From Carnobacterium_A antarcticum (GTDB taxonomy: Bacteria; Bacillota; Bacilli; Lactobacillales; Carnobacteriaceae), in the NCBI RefSeq assembly GCF_042658365.1, contig NZ_JBHSQC010000011.1: a stretch of 64,000 bases of DNA; one strand, 5' to 3'. This document shows, piece after piece, positions 17,847 through 27,525 of this stretch. The notes beneath the pieces are model-generated. The model had not been told where the DNA came from. It did not search any database and saw only the letters and a list, made by a program, of their open reading frames with translations. The position numbers were made by a program, and so were the translations under genes. Each line of letters opens with the position of its first letter. Within the stretch, counting starts at the first letter, position 1.

Positions 17847-19061
17847 ATGAAAGTTCTTCAAATTAATAGTGTATGCGGTTATGGAAGTACTGGTAGAATT
17901 GCTACTGATTTGTATAATATACTTGAAAAGAATGGGCATGAATGTTGTATTGCATATGGAAGAGGAAGCGCACCAAAAGGATATAATACAATAAAAATAG
18001 GAAATAAATTTGATTTTTATTCACATGTATTGAAAACAAGATTATTTGATCTGCATGGTTTCGGATCAAAAAGAGCAACAAGAAAACTTATTGAACAAAT
18101 AAAAGAATATAAACCGGATATAATTCATCTACATAATCTTCATGGGTACTATCTAAATATCGAAGTTTTATTTAACTATCTAGCAACTATAGATATACCT
18201 ATAATCTGGTTATTGCATGATGCTTGGTCAATGTCTGGGCATAGTGCACATTTTGACTTAGATTCTGATGATAATATACCTAAAAATAATACAAAGAAAT
18301 TCCAAAAATTTGAATATCCTAAATCTTATGTATTTGATAATTCAAAAAAAAACTTTTTAAAGAAAAAAAAGTTATTCACGCAAGTAAAGGATCTGACAAT
18401 TATAGTTCCATCTAATTGGTTAGCTGAGATTGTAAAAAAATCTTTTTTATCATTATACGATGTGAAAGTAATCCATAATGGAATAGATTTATCAAAGTTT
18501 AAAATTACTCCTAGTAACTTTAAAAAGGATAACGGTTTAGCTAATGAAAAAATAATATTAGGGGTAGCTAGTGTATGGAATGATAAGAAAGGGTTGAATT
18601 ATTTTAACAAACTTGCACAAAACTTGGATGATAAGTTTAAAATTGTATTAGTTGGAATCAACAAAAAACAAATGAAAAAATTAGATAAAAACATTCTCGC
18701 AATTTCTAGAACAGAAAATATCAAAAAATTAGCTGAAATATACACATCTGCTGACGTATTTGTTAATCCTACAATAGAAGACAACTTTCCTACTACTATT
18801 CTAGAATCACTAGCCTGTGGAACTCCAGTAATAACTTTTGATACTGGTGGGAGTGCAGAGTCTTTGGATGAAAACGTAGGTACTATAATAGAAAAAGAAA
18901 ATTTTAATAAATTAATTAAAGCTATAGAAAATTTTGACTATGAATATGATTATTTGAATTCGTGTTTAAAAAGAGCTCAAGTATTTGACAGAGACAAAGT
19001 ATACGATAAGTATAACTCTTACTATAATCAATTAATTCTAAAAAGTAAATTTATAAGTTAG
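17847..19061 (+). CDS. Glycosyltransferase family 4 protein
   Basis: The 404-residue protein is a GT-B transferase. It opens KVLQINSVCGYGSTGRIATDLY, then DIIHLHNLHGYYLN and WLLHDAWSMSGH, a block found in GT4 enzymes of colanic-acid-like loci. The donor side has GVASVWNDKKGLNYF and NPTIEDNFPTTILESLACGTPVITF. It follows capG by three bases. From here to about 25.5 kb the DNA becomes clearly more AT-rich than the first half of the operon, as is usual for the exchangeable, serotype-specific part of capsule loci. The sugar it adds is unknown. Confidence 0.85.
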   Translation: MKVLQINSVCGYGSTGRIATDLYNILEKNGHECCIAYGRGSAPKGYNTIKIGNKFDFYSHVLKTRLFDLHGFGSKRATRKLIEQIKEYKPDIIHLHNLHGYYLNIEVLFNYLATIDIPIIWLLHDAWSMSGHSAHFDLDSDDNIPKNNTKKFQKFEYPKSYVFDNSKKNFLKKKKLFTQVKDLTIIVPSNWLAEIVKKSFLSLYDVKVIHNGIDLSKFKITPSNFKKDNGLANEKIILGVASVWNDKKGLNYFNKLAQNLDDKFKIVLVGINKKQMKKLDKNILAISRTENIKKLAEIYTSADVFVNPTIEDNFPTTILESLACGTPVITFDTGGSAESLDENVGTIIEKENFNKLIKAIENFDYEYDYLNSCLKRAQVFDRDKVYDKYNSYYNQLILKSKFIS

Positions 19062-19074
19062 AAGGGGAAAATCT

Positions 19075-20193
19075 ATGTATTACTTGATATACCTATATGG
19101 TCTTTTAGGGTCATTAAAAAGTAAAAAAAACAAGTTTTTTTTTATTACTTTTTTACTTATTTTAATTATTCTTTCTTTTGTTAGATATGGGATTGGCCCC
19201 GATTACTTTAGCTACAATTTTTTATATGAAAGATTAAGCATAAGTCCAATTCAAGAATTTAAATATGGAATTGATAATCAAGAGATTTTATTCAGAGTAC
19301 TCGGCAGTACTTTGAAAAATATAGGATTATCATATCAACAGTATTTGGGAACATTAGCAATCATAAGTTTGTATTTTATTACAAAAACTTGTTGGAAATT
19401 TAGTCATAAACCATATATGTCTTTGTTTTTATACTATTCTTTTTTTTATTTCGTTTGGACATTCAGTGGATTAAGACAGGGATTAACAATATCTATAGGC
19501 ATGTATTACTTTCTGAAGTTTAAAAGTGAAAATAAAAATATTAAATTCTTCATAATGATTATAATATTATCTCAAATACATTATTCAATTATAGTTTTAA
19601 TTCCTTTGTACTATCTTAGCAATATCAACTGGAGCAAAAAGGGGTTAACAAACCTGAGTGCTGTTAGTATATTTATTTCATTATTACCAATTGGAAAAGT
19701 AATTCCCTTAATTTCAGGTATACCAGTTATAAATAGAATCGTACCCTATGTTAATGTGAATTATTCTATATTAAATGTCTTTGATTTTCAAAGTTTTGCA
19801 AGAATATTTTTTTTAATTATGGGCATTTGGTATTATGATCAATTTACTAAAATTAATTATAAATCCAAAATAATAATGAATACATATATATTAAGTATTG
19901 ATATATATTTTATATTGAAATTTTCAGAAACTACAGCATCAAGACTTTCTATTTATGGTTTTTATTTATTAATCTTAATATTGCCGAATATATATAGTTT
20001 ATATAATAAGAAAAAAAATAAGATTATTTTTCAACTTTTAATCATTCTTTTAACATCTACTTACTTCTTAAAAGAAATTATTACTATGGGATCAAATGCA
20101 GGAATTTATAGTGAAAATTTTTATGTTCCGTATACTAATATATATAATAAAGATGATTACGTTTTTAAAAGTAGATATTTAGACTTAGAATAA
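19075..20193 (+). CDS. EpsG family / Wzy-type polysaccharide polymerase
   Basis: The 372-residue protein is almost entirely hydrophobic with about nine to ten predicted membrane helices. The stretch RYGIGPDYFSYNFLYE near residue 40 and the central FVWTFSGLRQGLTISIG are typical of the EpsG/Wzy family, which joins lipid-linked repeat units outside the membrane. It is the only polymerase-like gene in the locus, which supports the role. GAAGGGG precedes the ATG. Sequence conservation in this family is low, so the call rests on topology, motif and place. Confidence 0.78.
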   Translation: MYYLIYLYGLLGSLKSKKNKFFFITFLLILIILSFVRYGIGPDYFSYNFLYERLSISPIQEFKYGIDNQEILFRVLGSTLKNIGLSYQQYLGTLAIISLYFITKTCWKFSHKPYMSLFLYYSFFYFVWTFSGLRQGLTISIGMYYFLKFKSENKNIKFFIMIIILSQIHYSIIVLIPLYYLSNINWSKKGLTNLSAVSIFISLLPIGKVIPLISGIPVINRIVPYVNVNYSILNVFDFQSFARIFFLIMGIWYYDQFTKINYKSKIIMNTYILSIDIYFILKFSETTASRLSIYGFYLLILILPNIYSLYNKKKNKIIFQLLIILLTSTYFLKEIITMGSNAGIYSENFYVPYTNIYNKDDYVFKSRYLDLE

Positions 20194-20373
20194 TATCCAA
20201 AGTATTCTATATGTAAACAAAAAATATAATTTATATTATTTATCATTGATTTCACTTTTTTATTTTTTCTTGTTTAATAATAAATTCTTTTGAATTTTAT
20301 TTAATAGTAACCTAAAATTAGTATCTAGTTGTTAATGAAAAATAAGTTATTTAATAAAAGGGGTAATATAATA

Positions 20374-21327
20374 ATGAAAAAAGCAGTTTTATACAGTCCA
20401 GGAATTTCATCGATGAATATAGGAGATGAAATAATTGCAGAGTCTGCAAAAGAAAATCTTTCTTTTGTTCTTAAAAATACATTTCCAATTGAAATATCTA
20501 CCCATTTACCATTATCATATTATTATATGAGACATTTTAAAAATGCCGAGTATAAATTTGTGCTTGGAAGCAATTTACTCAAATCTACAATTTTTGGATT
20601 TAAGAAACAATGGGACATCAATTTACGTATGGCTAAAATCACCGGTCCAGTTGTTTTAGTAGGAGTAGGTTGGTGGCAATACAATAATGAGCCAAACTTA
20701 TATACTAAGCTTTTGTTAAAAACTATTTTATCAAAACAGTATATTCATAGCGTTAGAGATGAATATACACTTAATATGCTTAAAAGTATTGGTATTACTA
20801 ATGTAGTAAATACGGCTTGTTCAACTATGTGGAAGTTAGATAAAGATCATTGCATGTCAATAAAGTCTCAAAAATCATCAAAAGTAGTTTTTACTTTAAC
20901 TGATTATAACAAAAATATTGAAAAAGACACTATACTTGTAAAAAAATTATGTGAGATATACTCGGAAGTTTTTTATTGGCCACAGGGAATGGAAGATTTA
21001 GAGTATATAAATGCTCTAGATGTTGATCTTAAAGGAATAACAATATTACAACCTACCTTAAATTCTTTTAATGATATATTAGATTCTAACGATATAGATT
21101 ACGTAGGAACAAGACTTCATGGTGGAATAAGAGCTCTTCAAAAAAAAGTTAGAACTCTAATTATCGCTATAGATAATAGGGCAATAGAAAAACATAAAAC
21201 TTTTAATTTGCCAATTTTAAATAGAGATGAGATTGACAAGCTAAACGACATTCTTAATGAAGATATCTATACAGATATTCGAATTCCTGAAGAAAATATT
21301 AAGCTTTGGAAAAGTCAATTTGAGTGA
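20374..21327 (+). CDS. Polysaccharide pyruvyl transferase family protein
   Basis: The 317-residue protein matches the CsaB/WcaK family, which adds ketal pyruvate to sugars of envelope polymers or, in some members, acts on other donors. It has the N-terminal MNIGDEIIAESA, an HSVRDEYTLNML segment, and the C-terminal YVGTRLHGGIRALQKK, the family signature with conserved Arg and His. Start ATG 20374 follows AAAAGGGG; the ATG at 20335 and upstream frame have no ribosome site. It is separated from the polymerase by 180 AT-rich bases and may have its own promoter. Confidence 0.8.
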   Translation: MKKAVLYSPGISSMNIGDEIIAESAKENLSFVLKNTFPIEISTHLPLSYYYMRHFKNAEYKFVLGSNLLKSTIFGFKKQWDINLRMAKITGPVVLVGVGWWQYNNEPNLYTKLLLKTILSKQYIHSVRDEYTLNMLKSIGITNVVNTACSTMWKLDKDHCMSIKSQKSSKVVFTLTDYNKNIEKDTILVKKLCEIYSEVFYWPQGMEDLEYINALDVDLKGITILQPTLNSFNDILDSNDIDYVGTRLHGGIRALQKKVRTLIIAIDNRAIEKHKTFNLPILNRDEIDKLNDILNEDIYTDIRIPEENIKLWKSQFE

Positions 21328-21765
21328 TGTTCCTCTTTGGTCGTCGGTCTAATTTTTGAAAATTATAGAGTTCAAAATTAACTTAACTAATCGTTTAAAT
21401 AATGAATAAATAATTTCCTGTTTAATATTATAAAGATTACATTAAAGTATTTATAAGTTAAAAATTTCTTATCAATTTAAAGGACTGTTATTTTTAAATA
21501 ATATAAAGTTTAGAAATGAAATGGGAAATAACAAACATTAGGAGAGCTGTTATTTTAAATAAACTTAATCATCAGAAAGAGTGATGAGCAATGATATAGT
21601 TTGTGTTGTTGTTGATAGAAAATTATCTTCTTAAATATTCTATAATGTTATAAAATATGGAATGTTTAAGAAGTTTTATATAAAATGTTTTATAGATTAA
21701 ATTAATTATTTGAAATAAACTTAAAATGTATTTTATCAATGACTTTTGAATTGGGAGTGTAAATT
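21328..21765 (+). other. AT-rich intergenic stretch without a gene
   Basis: No open frame with a ribosome site is seen. Two short similar segments containing CTGTTATTTT followed by AAATAA occur near 21484 and 21547. It divides the pyruvyl transferase gene from the next glycosyltransferase and may hold a promoter, but none could be fixed. Confidence 0.4.
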
Positions 21766-22872
21766 GTGAAGATTCTGTTTACAAAAAGTGGTTCATCACC
21801 ATATAGAGTAGATTTTTATAATGAATTAGGCAAGCATATAGAGTTAGATGTTTTGTATGAATATAGAATTGCGTTTGATAGAGATAAATCTTGGAGTTTA
21901 AAAAAAGCACATAATTTTAAAGAATATTTTCTTAAAAGTTTTCATTTATTTGGGAGCAAAGTAATTTCGTTTGGATTTACTAAATATTTAAAAAAAGATT
22001 ATGATGTAATAATTGTGGGAGAATATAATACGTTAACAGGTAGATTAATAACGTTGTTTCTAAGTATTAAGAAAATTCCATTCGCTTTGAATATTGATGG
22101 CGGATATATAAAAAATGATAATTGGTTAAAAAAGAAAATTAAAACTTTTTTCATTTCAAAAGCTACATGGTGGTTAAGCCCAAGTGTAGAATCAGATAGC
22201 TACTTGAAATATTATGGTGCAAATGAAAATAACATTCATAGATATCCTTTTACATCTGTTTTCGAGAGAGAAATCTTAAAAGATATACTTAGTGTAAAAG
22301 AAAAAGATGATATCAAGAGTCGTTTAGGTATTGCAGAACAAAAAGTTATTATAACTGTTGGACGGTTTATAAAAAGTAAAGGTTTTGATATACTATTAAA
22401 AGCTTTTTCTCAAGTAGATTCTGAAACTGGTCTTTATATTGTTGGAGGAGAGCCAACAGAGGAATACCTTGAATTAATTAAAGAGTATAATTTAAAGAAT
22501 GTACATTTTATAGAATTCTTAAATAAAGATGAACTAGCAAACTACTATAAAGCAGCTGACTTATTTGTATTGCCAACAAGAAAAGATGTCTGGGGTTTAG
22601 TCATAAATGAAGCAATGGCTTTCGGACTTCCAATAATTACTACCGATAAATGTGTTGCTGGAATGGAATTAGTAGAAAATAAAGGAAATGGTTTTATTAT
22701 ACCAATAGAAGACCAAAATGAATTATCAAAAAAAATGAATGTCATATTATCTGATAATAAACTTAGAAATAAAATGGCTTTAAATAGTCTGAAAAAAATA
22801 AAACAATTTACTATAGAAGAAATGGCAAAAGCACATCTAACATTTTTTAATAAAATAGTTAAGAACAAATAG
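21766..22872 (+). CDS. Glycosyltransferase family 4 protein
   Basis: The 368-residue GT4 protein has an acceptor half opening KILFTKSGSSPYRVDFYNELGKH and a donor half with ITVGRFIKSKGFDILLKAF, YIVGGEPTEEY and the nucleotide-sugar signature LPTRKDVWGLVINEAMAFGLPIITTD (E-x7-E type). The start is GTG at 21766, nine bases after GGGAG. It is the last transferase before the decayed IS30 element and the flippase, so at least three GT4 enzymes plus the WbuB-like one serve the repeat unit. Donor and acceptor are unknown. Confidence 0.85.
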   Translation: MKILFTKSGSSPYRVDFYNELGKHIELDVLYEYRIAFDRDKSWSLKKAHNFKEYFLKSFHLFGSKVISFGFTKYLKKDYDVIIVGEYNTLTGRLITLFLSIKKIPFALNIDGGYIKNDNWLKKKIKTFFISKATWWLSPSVESDSYLKYYGANENNIHRYPFTSVFEREILKDILSVKEKDDIKSRLGIAEQKVIITVGRFIKSKGFDILLKAFSQVDSETGLYIVGGEPTEEYLELIKEYNLKNVHFIEFLNKDELANYYKAADLFVLPTRKDVWGLVINEAMAFGLPIITTDKCVAGMELVENKGNGFIIPIEDQNELSKKMNVILSDNKLRNKMALNSLKKIKQFTIEEMAKAHLTFFNKIVKNK

Positions 22873-22934
22873 TTTTTTTTAGAAATGATATATAATTTCT
22901 TTTGTCAAACTAATTTAGACAGTTTCCACTCATT

Positions 22935-23745
22935 AATATAATCCAAAAATAATTCAAGCGATGTTTGATACTGAGAAAAAACTCTGGGGGTTTTTTTCTT
23001 ATCGAAGTTACTCCAGAAACAAAGGATTGATCCACTTGGTTAAAATCCGTTTTTTTGGCAAACTGTCTTTTCGAATTAGTCCATTGGAATGCTCATTTAA
23101 AGCTCGTTGAGGTGGCGTTCCTGGATCAGCAAAGTAGATAGCCAAATTACTTTGATACTGGCGGTTTTCCAGAATCAAAAGTGATTGATTTGAAGAGTTT
23201 TTTTGAAATAAAGCGGAGCCAGTTGTTTATAGCTGCTTCAATATCTTGTGCTTTTCGTCCGTTGGACTTCAAGGCAATAATGGCTTTTGTCAGACGTTCA
23301 AAGAGTGTGAGCACTGCATGTTTATGATGAATTCTAACGATTGAGTCACCCTCTAGGTGATCAAACTTTTTTTGAAAAGAGGATAATCATTTAGTCTTTC
23401 GGATATATTCCGTTTGAAAGCCTATTTCCCACGTTTTCCTTTCATTGGAAGAGTTGCTTGATTGAAAATCCCTTTCCCGAACTGTCGATATAATATACGT
23501 ACGGAACAAGAAATTGGTCTTTCAGCACGACCCAATGATCACATCTGGGGCTATCCTTGAGAAACTTTCATTTAAATGTATTCTAATTAGTTATGTGGTA
23601 AAGAAATAGAGTGCCTACCACAACGTTTCTTGTTTTGTCTCCGTTTTATTGAGTATTACATATCTATTGAGCTTATATTTTCTTTTCCTTAACTTTTTTT
23701 GAAGCTCCGATAGAAAAACTAGTACAAGTTCATCGTGAAATATTT
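22935..23745 (-). pseudogene. Decayed IS30-family transposase
   Basis: No frame stays open, but on the minus strand several frames together read an IS30-type DDE transposase. From the N-terminal side (about 23745) come a DELVL-like start, PDVIIG (around 23555), ISCSVRILYRQFGKGIFNQATL (around 23500), LEGDSIVRIHHKHAVLTLFERLTK (around 23330), FKSITFDSGK (around 23190) and IYFADPGTPPQRALNEHSNGL (around 23110). Many stops and shifts separate them. No clear terminal repeats were found, so the element's ends are not fixed. It lies between a capsule glycosyltransferase and the flippase and shows past insertion into the locus. Confidence 0.85.
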
Positions 23746-24030
23746 ATAATGGCGATTTCATATGTATAGTAAAACCAGAAAATATCAGCCAAAAACGTTA
23801 TTTTTTAACATTATATTAAATATAATGTTAAATGCAGGTATCTCTTGAAAAGCAATCATTTTAACCAATTGACGAGAATATAAAAATGCGCTTACAATAT
23901 TTTCAACATATGCTTTGTGTTAAAAAAATAAGTTGTACTATTAAAAATCCAAAAAAATTTTCTTGATAAGAAATTAAGTGCTAATACTTACTATGTCATT
24001 GAAATAAATATTACTTGTAAGGGGAATAAT
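23746..24030 (+). other. AT-rich stretch before the flippase gene
   Basis: No gene is seen. The end carries AAGGGG, the ribosome site of the flippase gene. The rest may be remains of the original capsule intergenic region left by the IS30 insertion. No firm promoter can be given. Confidence 0.35.
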
Positions 24031-25482
24031 ATGGGAGATAATTTTGGAGGGCTCAATAAAAAAAAGCTGAAAAACAATATAATTTACAGTGGATTATATC
24101 AAGTTTTAATAATGATTGTACCAGTAATTACTACACCTTATATAACTCGTATATTTAGCATAAGTCAAATGGGACAATATGGTCTTGCGGCTAGTATTTC
24201 TGGTTTTTTTGTGATAGTTGCAAATTTTGGTTTGTCGGTATATGGCAGTCGAGAAATTGCAAAAACTAAAAATATAGAAGAAAGAACAAAATTGTTTTCT
24301 GAATTATGGATAATGCAATTTATATGTTCAATTGTATCTTTTATAACATATATAATTATATTTGTCTTTTTTATAGAACTTGGGAATAAAAAACTATTTT
24401 ACATCCATTCATTTTTAATCTTAGTAAACATACTAGATATTTCTTGGTTTTATATCGGTATTGAAGAAATAAAAAAGACTATATTGAGAAATTTCTTTAT
24501 GAAATTTTTTACAACTTTCTGCATTTTTATTTTTATAAATAAGAATACTGAACTAGTTTTATATTCTTTTATTAATATTTTTGGTATTTTTCTTGGAAAT
24601 ATATCTTTACTTTTTCCTTTAAAAAACTTTATAAATATAAAATATCTAGGTTTAAAAATAAAAAAAGAATCTTTTAAAGAATCTTTTAAACTTTTACTTC
24701 CAACTTTGTTGAAATCATCATATAGTTCCATAGATAGGTCGTTACTTAGATCTCTTTCTGGTGTAAGTTCAAGTGTTGGTATATATGACCAAGGAATAAA
24801 AATTATAAATTTAGTGTTTTCTGTTATTAATTCTTCACTGAATGCTCTAATGCCAAGAATGTCATCTCATGTTTCAAGAAAAGAATTCAAAGAAATCGAT
24901 TTTTATATTGAAAAAGCAATTAAGGTATGTAACGTTTTTTCAATAGTAATTATTACAGGGATTTTTTCTGTTTCAGATTATTTTGTGTTATTTTTTTATG
25001 GAAATGGTTATGAAAGTGTAAGCACTGTTATAAAAATTACAAGCATATCTTTTATTGTAATGCCGATGAGTATTTTTTTTGCAAATGGGTTATTGATTCC
25101 TTTAAAGAAAGATAATCATTACTCTTTTTCAATTATATTTATGATAATTATTGGGATATTCTTTAATATTTTATTAGATTCTAGTTTTTCTTTTATCGGC
25201 GCCTCTATTGCTTACGTTGCCTCAGAAGTAATTGGTTTTATATATAGACTATATTCAATAAGAAGATATGTTTCAATAACAAAAATTATTAAATATCTTA
25301 CATATACTGTCAGTGTTATATGTATTTCTTTACTTTTTGTATTATATTTTAAAAAAGTTATATTAATTAATAGTTCAATTTTATCATTTATTTCATTTGG
25401 ATTTATTGGTCTGATTGCTAATGTATTCATATTACTTTTAACTGTATTTACAATTAAATTATCGGCAAAGTGTCGTGTCTAA
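24031..25482 (+). CDS. Wzx-type polysaccharide flippase
   Basis: The 483-residue membrane protein of the MOP/MATE-like oligosaccharide flippase family has about 12-14 helices across the whole length. The N-terminal NIIYSGLYQVLIMIVPVITTPYITRIF and the following MGQYGLAASISGFFVIVANFGLSVYGSREIA are typical of Wzx. It moves lipid-linked repeat units to the outer face for the polymerase. It is the only flippase in the locus, and the AT content matches the preceding transferases, so it belongs to the capsule operon despite the IS30 remnant between them. Confidence 0.88.
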   Translation: MGDNFGGLNKKKLKNNIIYSGLYQVLIMIVPVITTPYITRIFSISQMGQYGLAASISGFFVIVANFGLSVYGSREIAKTKNIEERTKLFSELWIMQFICSIVSFITYIIIFVFFIELGNKKLFYIHSFLILVNILDISWFYIGIEEIKKTILRNFFMKFFTTFCIFIFINKNTELVLYSFINIFGIFLGNISLLFPLKNFINIKYLGLKIKKESFKESFKLLLPTLLKSSYSSIDRSLLRSLSGVSSSVGIYDQGIKIINLVFSVINSSLNALMPRMSSHVSRKEFKEIDFYIEKAIKVCNVFSIVIITGIFSVSDYFVLFFYGNGYESVSTVIKITSISFIVMPMSIFFANGLLIPLKKDNHYSFSIIFMIIIGIFFNILLDSSFSFIGASIAYVASEVIGFIYRLYSIRRYVSITKIIKYLTYTVSVICISLLFVLYFKKVILINSSILSFISFGFIGLIANVFILLLTVFTIKLSAKCRV

Positions 25483-26117
25483 CAAAAAATTGTTAAGTTA
25501 TATACTAGGTAGTATAAAGTTATAAATTATAGTATTAACTTTTGTTAAACAAAAGTATTAGTTATTGCCAGTAGAGTAAATTGATTCTCTTTAAAGTTAG
25601 AATGATTCTCCTTGGGGCAAACTAAAATTTCCATTCTTCTAGTCATAAATCAGAAATAAATTTCTTTTTTATAATGCTGTCTGCCTCGATCAACGATTAG
25701 TTGATTAGACAAGACTATTGTTAATTGCTCAAAATTTTCTATAATTGGTGAATTTCGGAAAAGTTTTATCGAATATTAGAGTACTATCAAGAAAGTAAAC
25801 AAAAATGGTTTGAAAAATAAACCCAAAAACCAAGATCGAAATACCATTGGCAAGGAATCTAAAAATATAAGGTGCCTATTTGACCGAGTTATCAAGAAGC
25901 AAGACTGGTGCTTTTACGAGCAATGGATTATTTTACACTGGCTATGGAGTAATTCATATTTGTTTGGTGAAAAGTAATCTAGGTTTGAGTGCCGGTTTCT
26001 TTCATTACAGAAGGCAGAGATATATCCATTAACAGCTTCAAACTATTTAAATGTGTTAGGGAATGAAAAAGGCATCAACTTTTCTTTGACGCTTACCGAA
26101 GCTTTAAAAGAAAAATT
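25483..26117 (+). pseudogene. Degraded coding remnant downstream of the flippase, ended by an IS insertion
   Basis: No intact gene is present. Protein-like pieces appear in different frames: one open from about 25880 (TELSRSKTGAFTSNGLFYTGYG) and one open from 25978 to the IS junction, ending NVLGNEKGINFSLTLTEALKEK. If the IS3 element and one ATT repeat are removed, the second frame would continue LGV and stop at 27357, just before a strong hairpin at 27365. This looks like the tail of a decayed gene with its terminator. I do not recognise the family. The part 25483-25870 shows nothing clear. Confidence 0.45.
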
Positions 26118-26135
26118 TGGATAGGCAACACTTTG

Positions 26136-26936
26136 TTAGACAGATTTTATAAGGTGCTTCATTTTATACTCTTCAGGCGTCAAATAATTTAAGGTTCCAT
26201 GTATTCGAATCGTATTGTACCAATGGACGTAGTCCATTAACCCCGTTTGTAAACTGACTAAGTTCTCAAAGTGCTGATTTCTAACAAACTCTGTCTTAAA
26301 AACTTTAAACATGGCTTCTGCAACAGCGTTATCATAAGGCGTTCCTTTATTACTTAACGATCGTTGAATAGAAAACGCAGTTAAAACATCATCAATTAAA
26401 CGATTATCGAACTCATTTCCGCGGTCTGTATGAAATACCTTGATATTGGTCAAATCTGTCTTGATCGTCGCTAAAGCTTGGTAAACGAGCTGTGCATCCT
26501 TTCGGTTGCCTGCACTATAACCAATGATTTCACGGTTAAATAAATCAACAAACAGGCAAACGTAATTCCATTGGCCACCCACTCTAACATAAGTTAAATC
26601 ACTAACGACAACTCTTAATGGTTCCTTTTGGTTAAATTCACGGTTCAAATGATTCATGATTTTCGCTTCATTTGTTGGTGTTTTCTGTGGCTTAAACTGA
26701 GCAATAGTGTAAGAAGATACTAAACCATTTTCTTTCATAATTCTTCCAATTCTACGTCTAGATAATAGGATTTTCTTCTTTAAAAGTTCGACTTTAATTT
26801 TTCTGGTTCCATAGTTCTCACGACTATCTCGAAAAATTTTTATAACAACTTCTGTATAGAGGTCTTGTTTCTTTTCTCGGTTCTGTTTTAAAAGGTAATA
26901 ATAGGTACTCCTTGGAACAGATAAAACCTGGCACAT
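26136..26936 (-). CDS. IS3-family transposase OrfB (DDE integrase domain)
   Basis: OrfB is the catalytic part of the IS3 transposase. The 266 residues shown from the first ATG contain an HTH_21-like segment (NYGTRKIKVELLKKKILLSRRRIGRIMKENGL) and the rve integrase core with the DDE triad: Asp in VVVSDLTYV, Asp in VFHTDRGNEF, and Glu in AVAEAMFKVFKTE. The frame is open further upstream to 27014, and expression is expected by -1 frameshifting from orfA rather than from ATG 26936. Confidence 0.93.
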   Translation of the reverse strand: MCQVLSVPRSTYYYLLKQNREKKQDLYTEVVIKIFRDSRENYGTRKIKVELLKKKILLSRRRIGRIMKENGLVSSYTIAQFKPQKTPTNEAKIMNHLNREFNQKEPLRVVVSDLTYVRVGGQWNYVCLFVDLFNREIIGYSAGNRKDAQLVYQALATIKTDLTNIKVFHTDRGNEFDNRLIDDVLTAFSIQRSLSNKGTPYDNAVAEAMFKVFKTEFVRNQHFENLVSLQTGLMDYVHWYNTIRIHGTLNYLTPEEYKMKHLIKSV

Positions 26937-26974
26937 CGCTGATACGGCATACTTATGGGCATTATTCTTTATGA

Positions 26975-27262
26975 CTAGGACTTTCGTCCAAATATCAGCG
27001 CTGCTTGCTTTAAAATATCATTTTCCATTTCCAATTGAGCATTTCGTTTCCTTAACTTTTCTAACTCAAGCTCTTCAGGTGTCTTATTGTCTTTTTCTCT
27101 AAATGATCCTGATTCGGAATTCTGTTTAACCCATTTGTCAAAGGCCGAAGGCGTTAGATCATATTCTGCTAAAATTTCTTTTCTGGATTTGCCTGTATTG
27201 TGGAGTAAAACAATTTGTTTTTTAAATTCTTCTGAATAGGCCCTTCTTGGTCTTCTAGTCAT
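26975..27262 (-). CDS. IS3-family transposase OrfA (HTH and leucine zipper)
   Basis: The 95-residue OrfA binds the element ends. It has an N-terminal helix-turn-helix (YSEEFKKQIVLLHNTGKSRKEILAEYDLTPSAFDKWVKQ) and a C-terminal heptad coiled coil (ELELEKLRKRNAQLEMENDILKQAA). A slippery heptamer TTTAAAG (complement of 27008-27014) lies in the right frame (T TTA AAG) to shift ribosomes by -1 into the open orfB frame, giving the OrfAB fusion. Confidence 0.92.
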   Translation of the reverse strand: MTRRPRRAYSEEFKKQIVLLHNTGKSRKEILAEYDLTPSAFDKWVKQNSESGSFREKDNKTPEELELEKLRKRNAQLEMENDILKQAALIFGRKS

Positions 27263-27364
27263 TATAAAAATCTCCTTTTTAGTTTCTATTGATTCTAATT
27301 CTAGAGACCTTATAATAATTGTCCAGTTAAGTGTAACCTATCCAATTAGGCGTTTGAATTCGTT

Positions 27365-27404
27365 AGAGGACGTAAGTAATAAGTAACCACACGTCCTCTT
27401 TTCT
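27365..27404 (+). terminator. Terminator of the decayed gene interrupted by the IS
   Basis: AGAGGACGT (27365-27373) pairs with ACGTCCTCT (27391-27399) and T residues follow. It lies 18 bp past the IS target repeat and probably ended the degraded gene at 25.9-26.1 kb. Confidence 0.75.
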
Positions 27405-27525
27405 TCTATGCGCACTAACAAAGCGTTTATCTTAATAATGAAAGGTAACGGATCGGTTCGTATTCTAACAAAGATCAAATTGTGTTAGAATAGAGTCTAT
27501 TGAAAAAGCAAGGCTGGTGAGATAG

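Larger units (their letters stand above)
26118..27344 (-). mobile_element. Complete IS3-family insertion sequence (IS150-like group)
   Basis: The 1227-bp element has both transposase frames and matching ends. The left end (from 26118) and the complement of the right end (to 27344) share TGGATAGG, then ACACTT, GACA and TATAAGGT at the same positions over about 37 bp. It starts TG and ends CA as IS3 elements do. ATT is repeated directly at 26115-26117 and 27345-27347, a 3-bp target duplication. The intact ends and frames suggest recent insertion. The group assignment is by eye. Confidence 0.93.
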
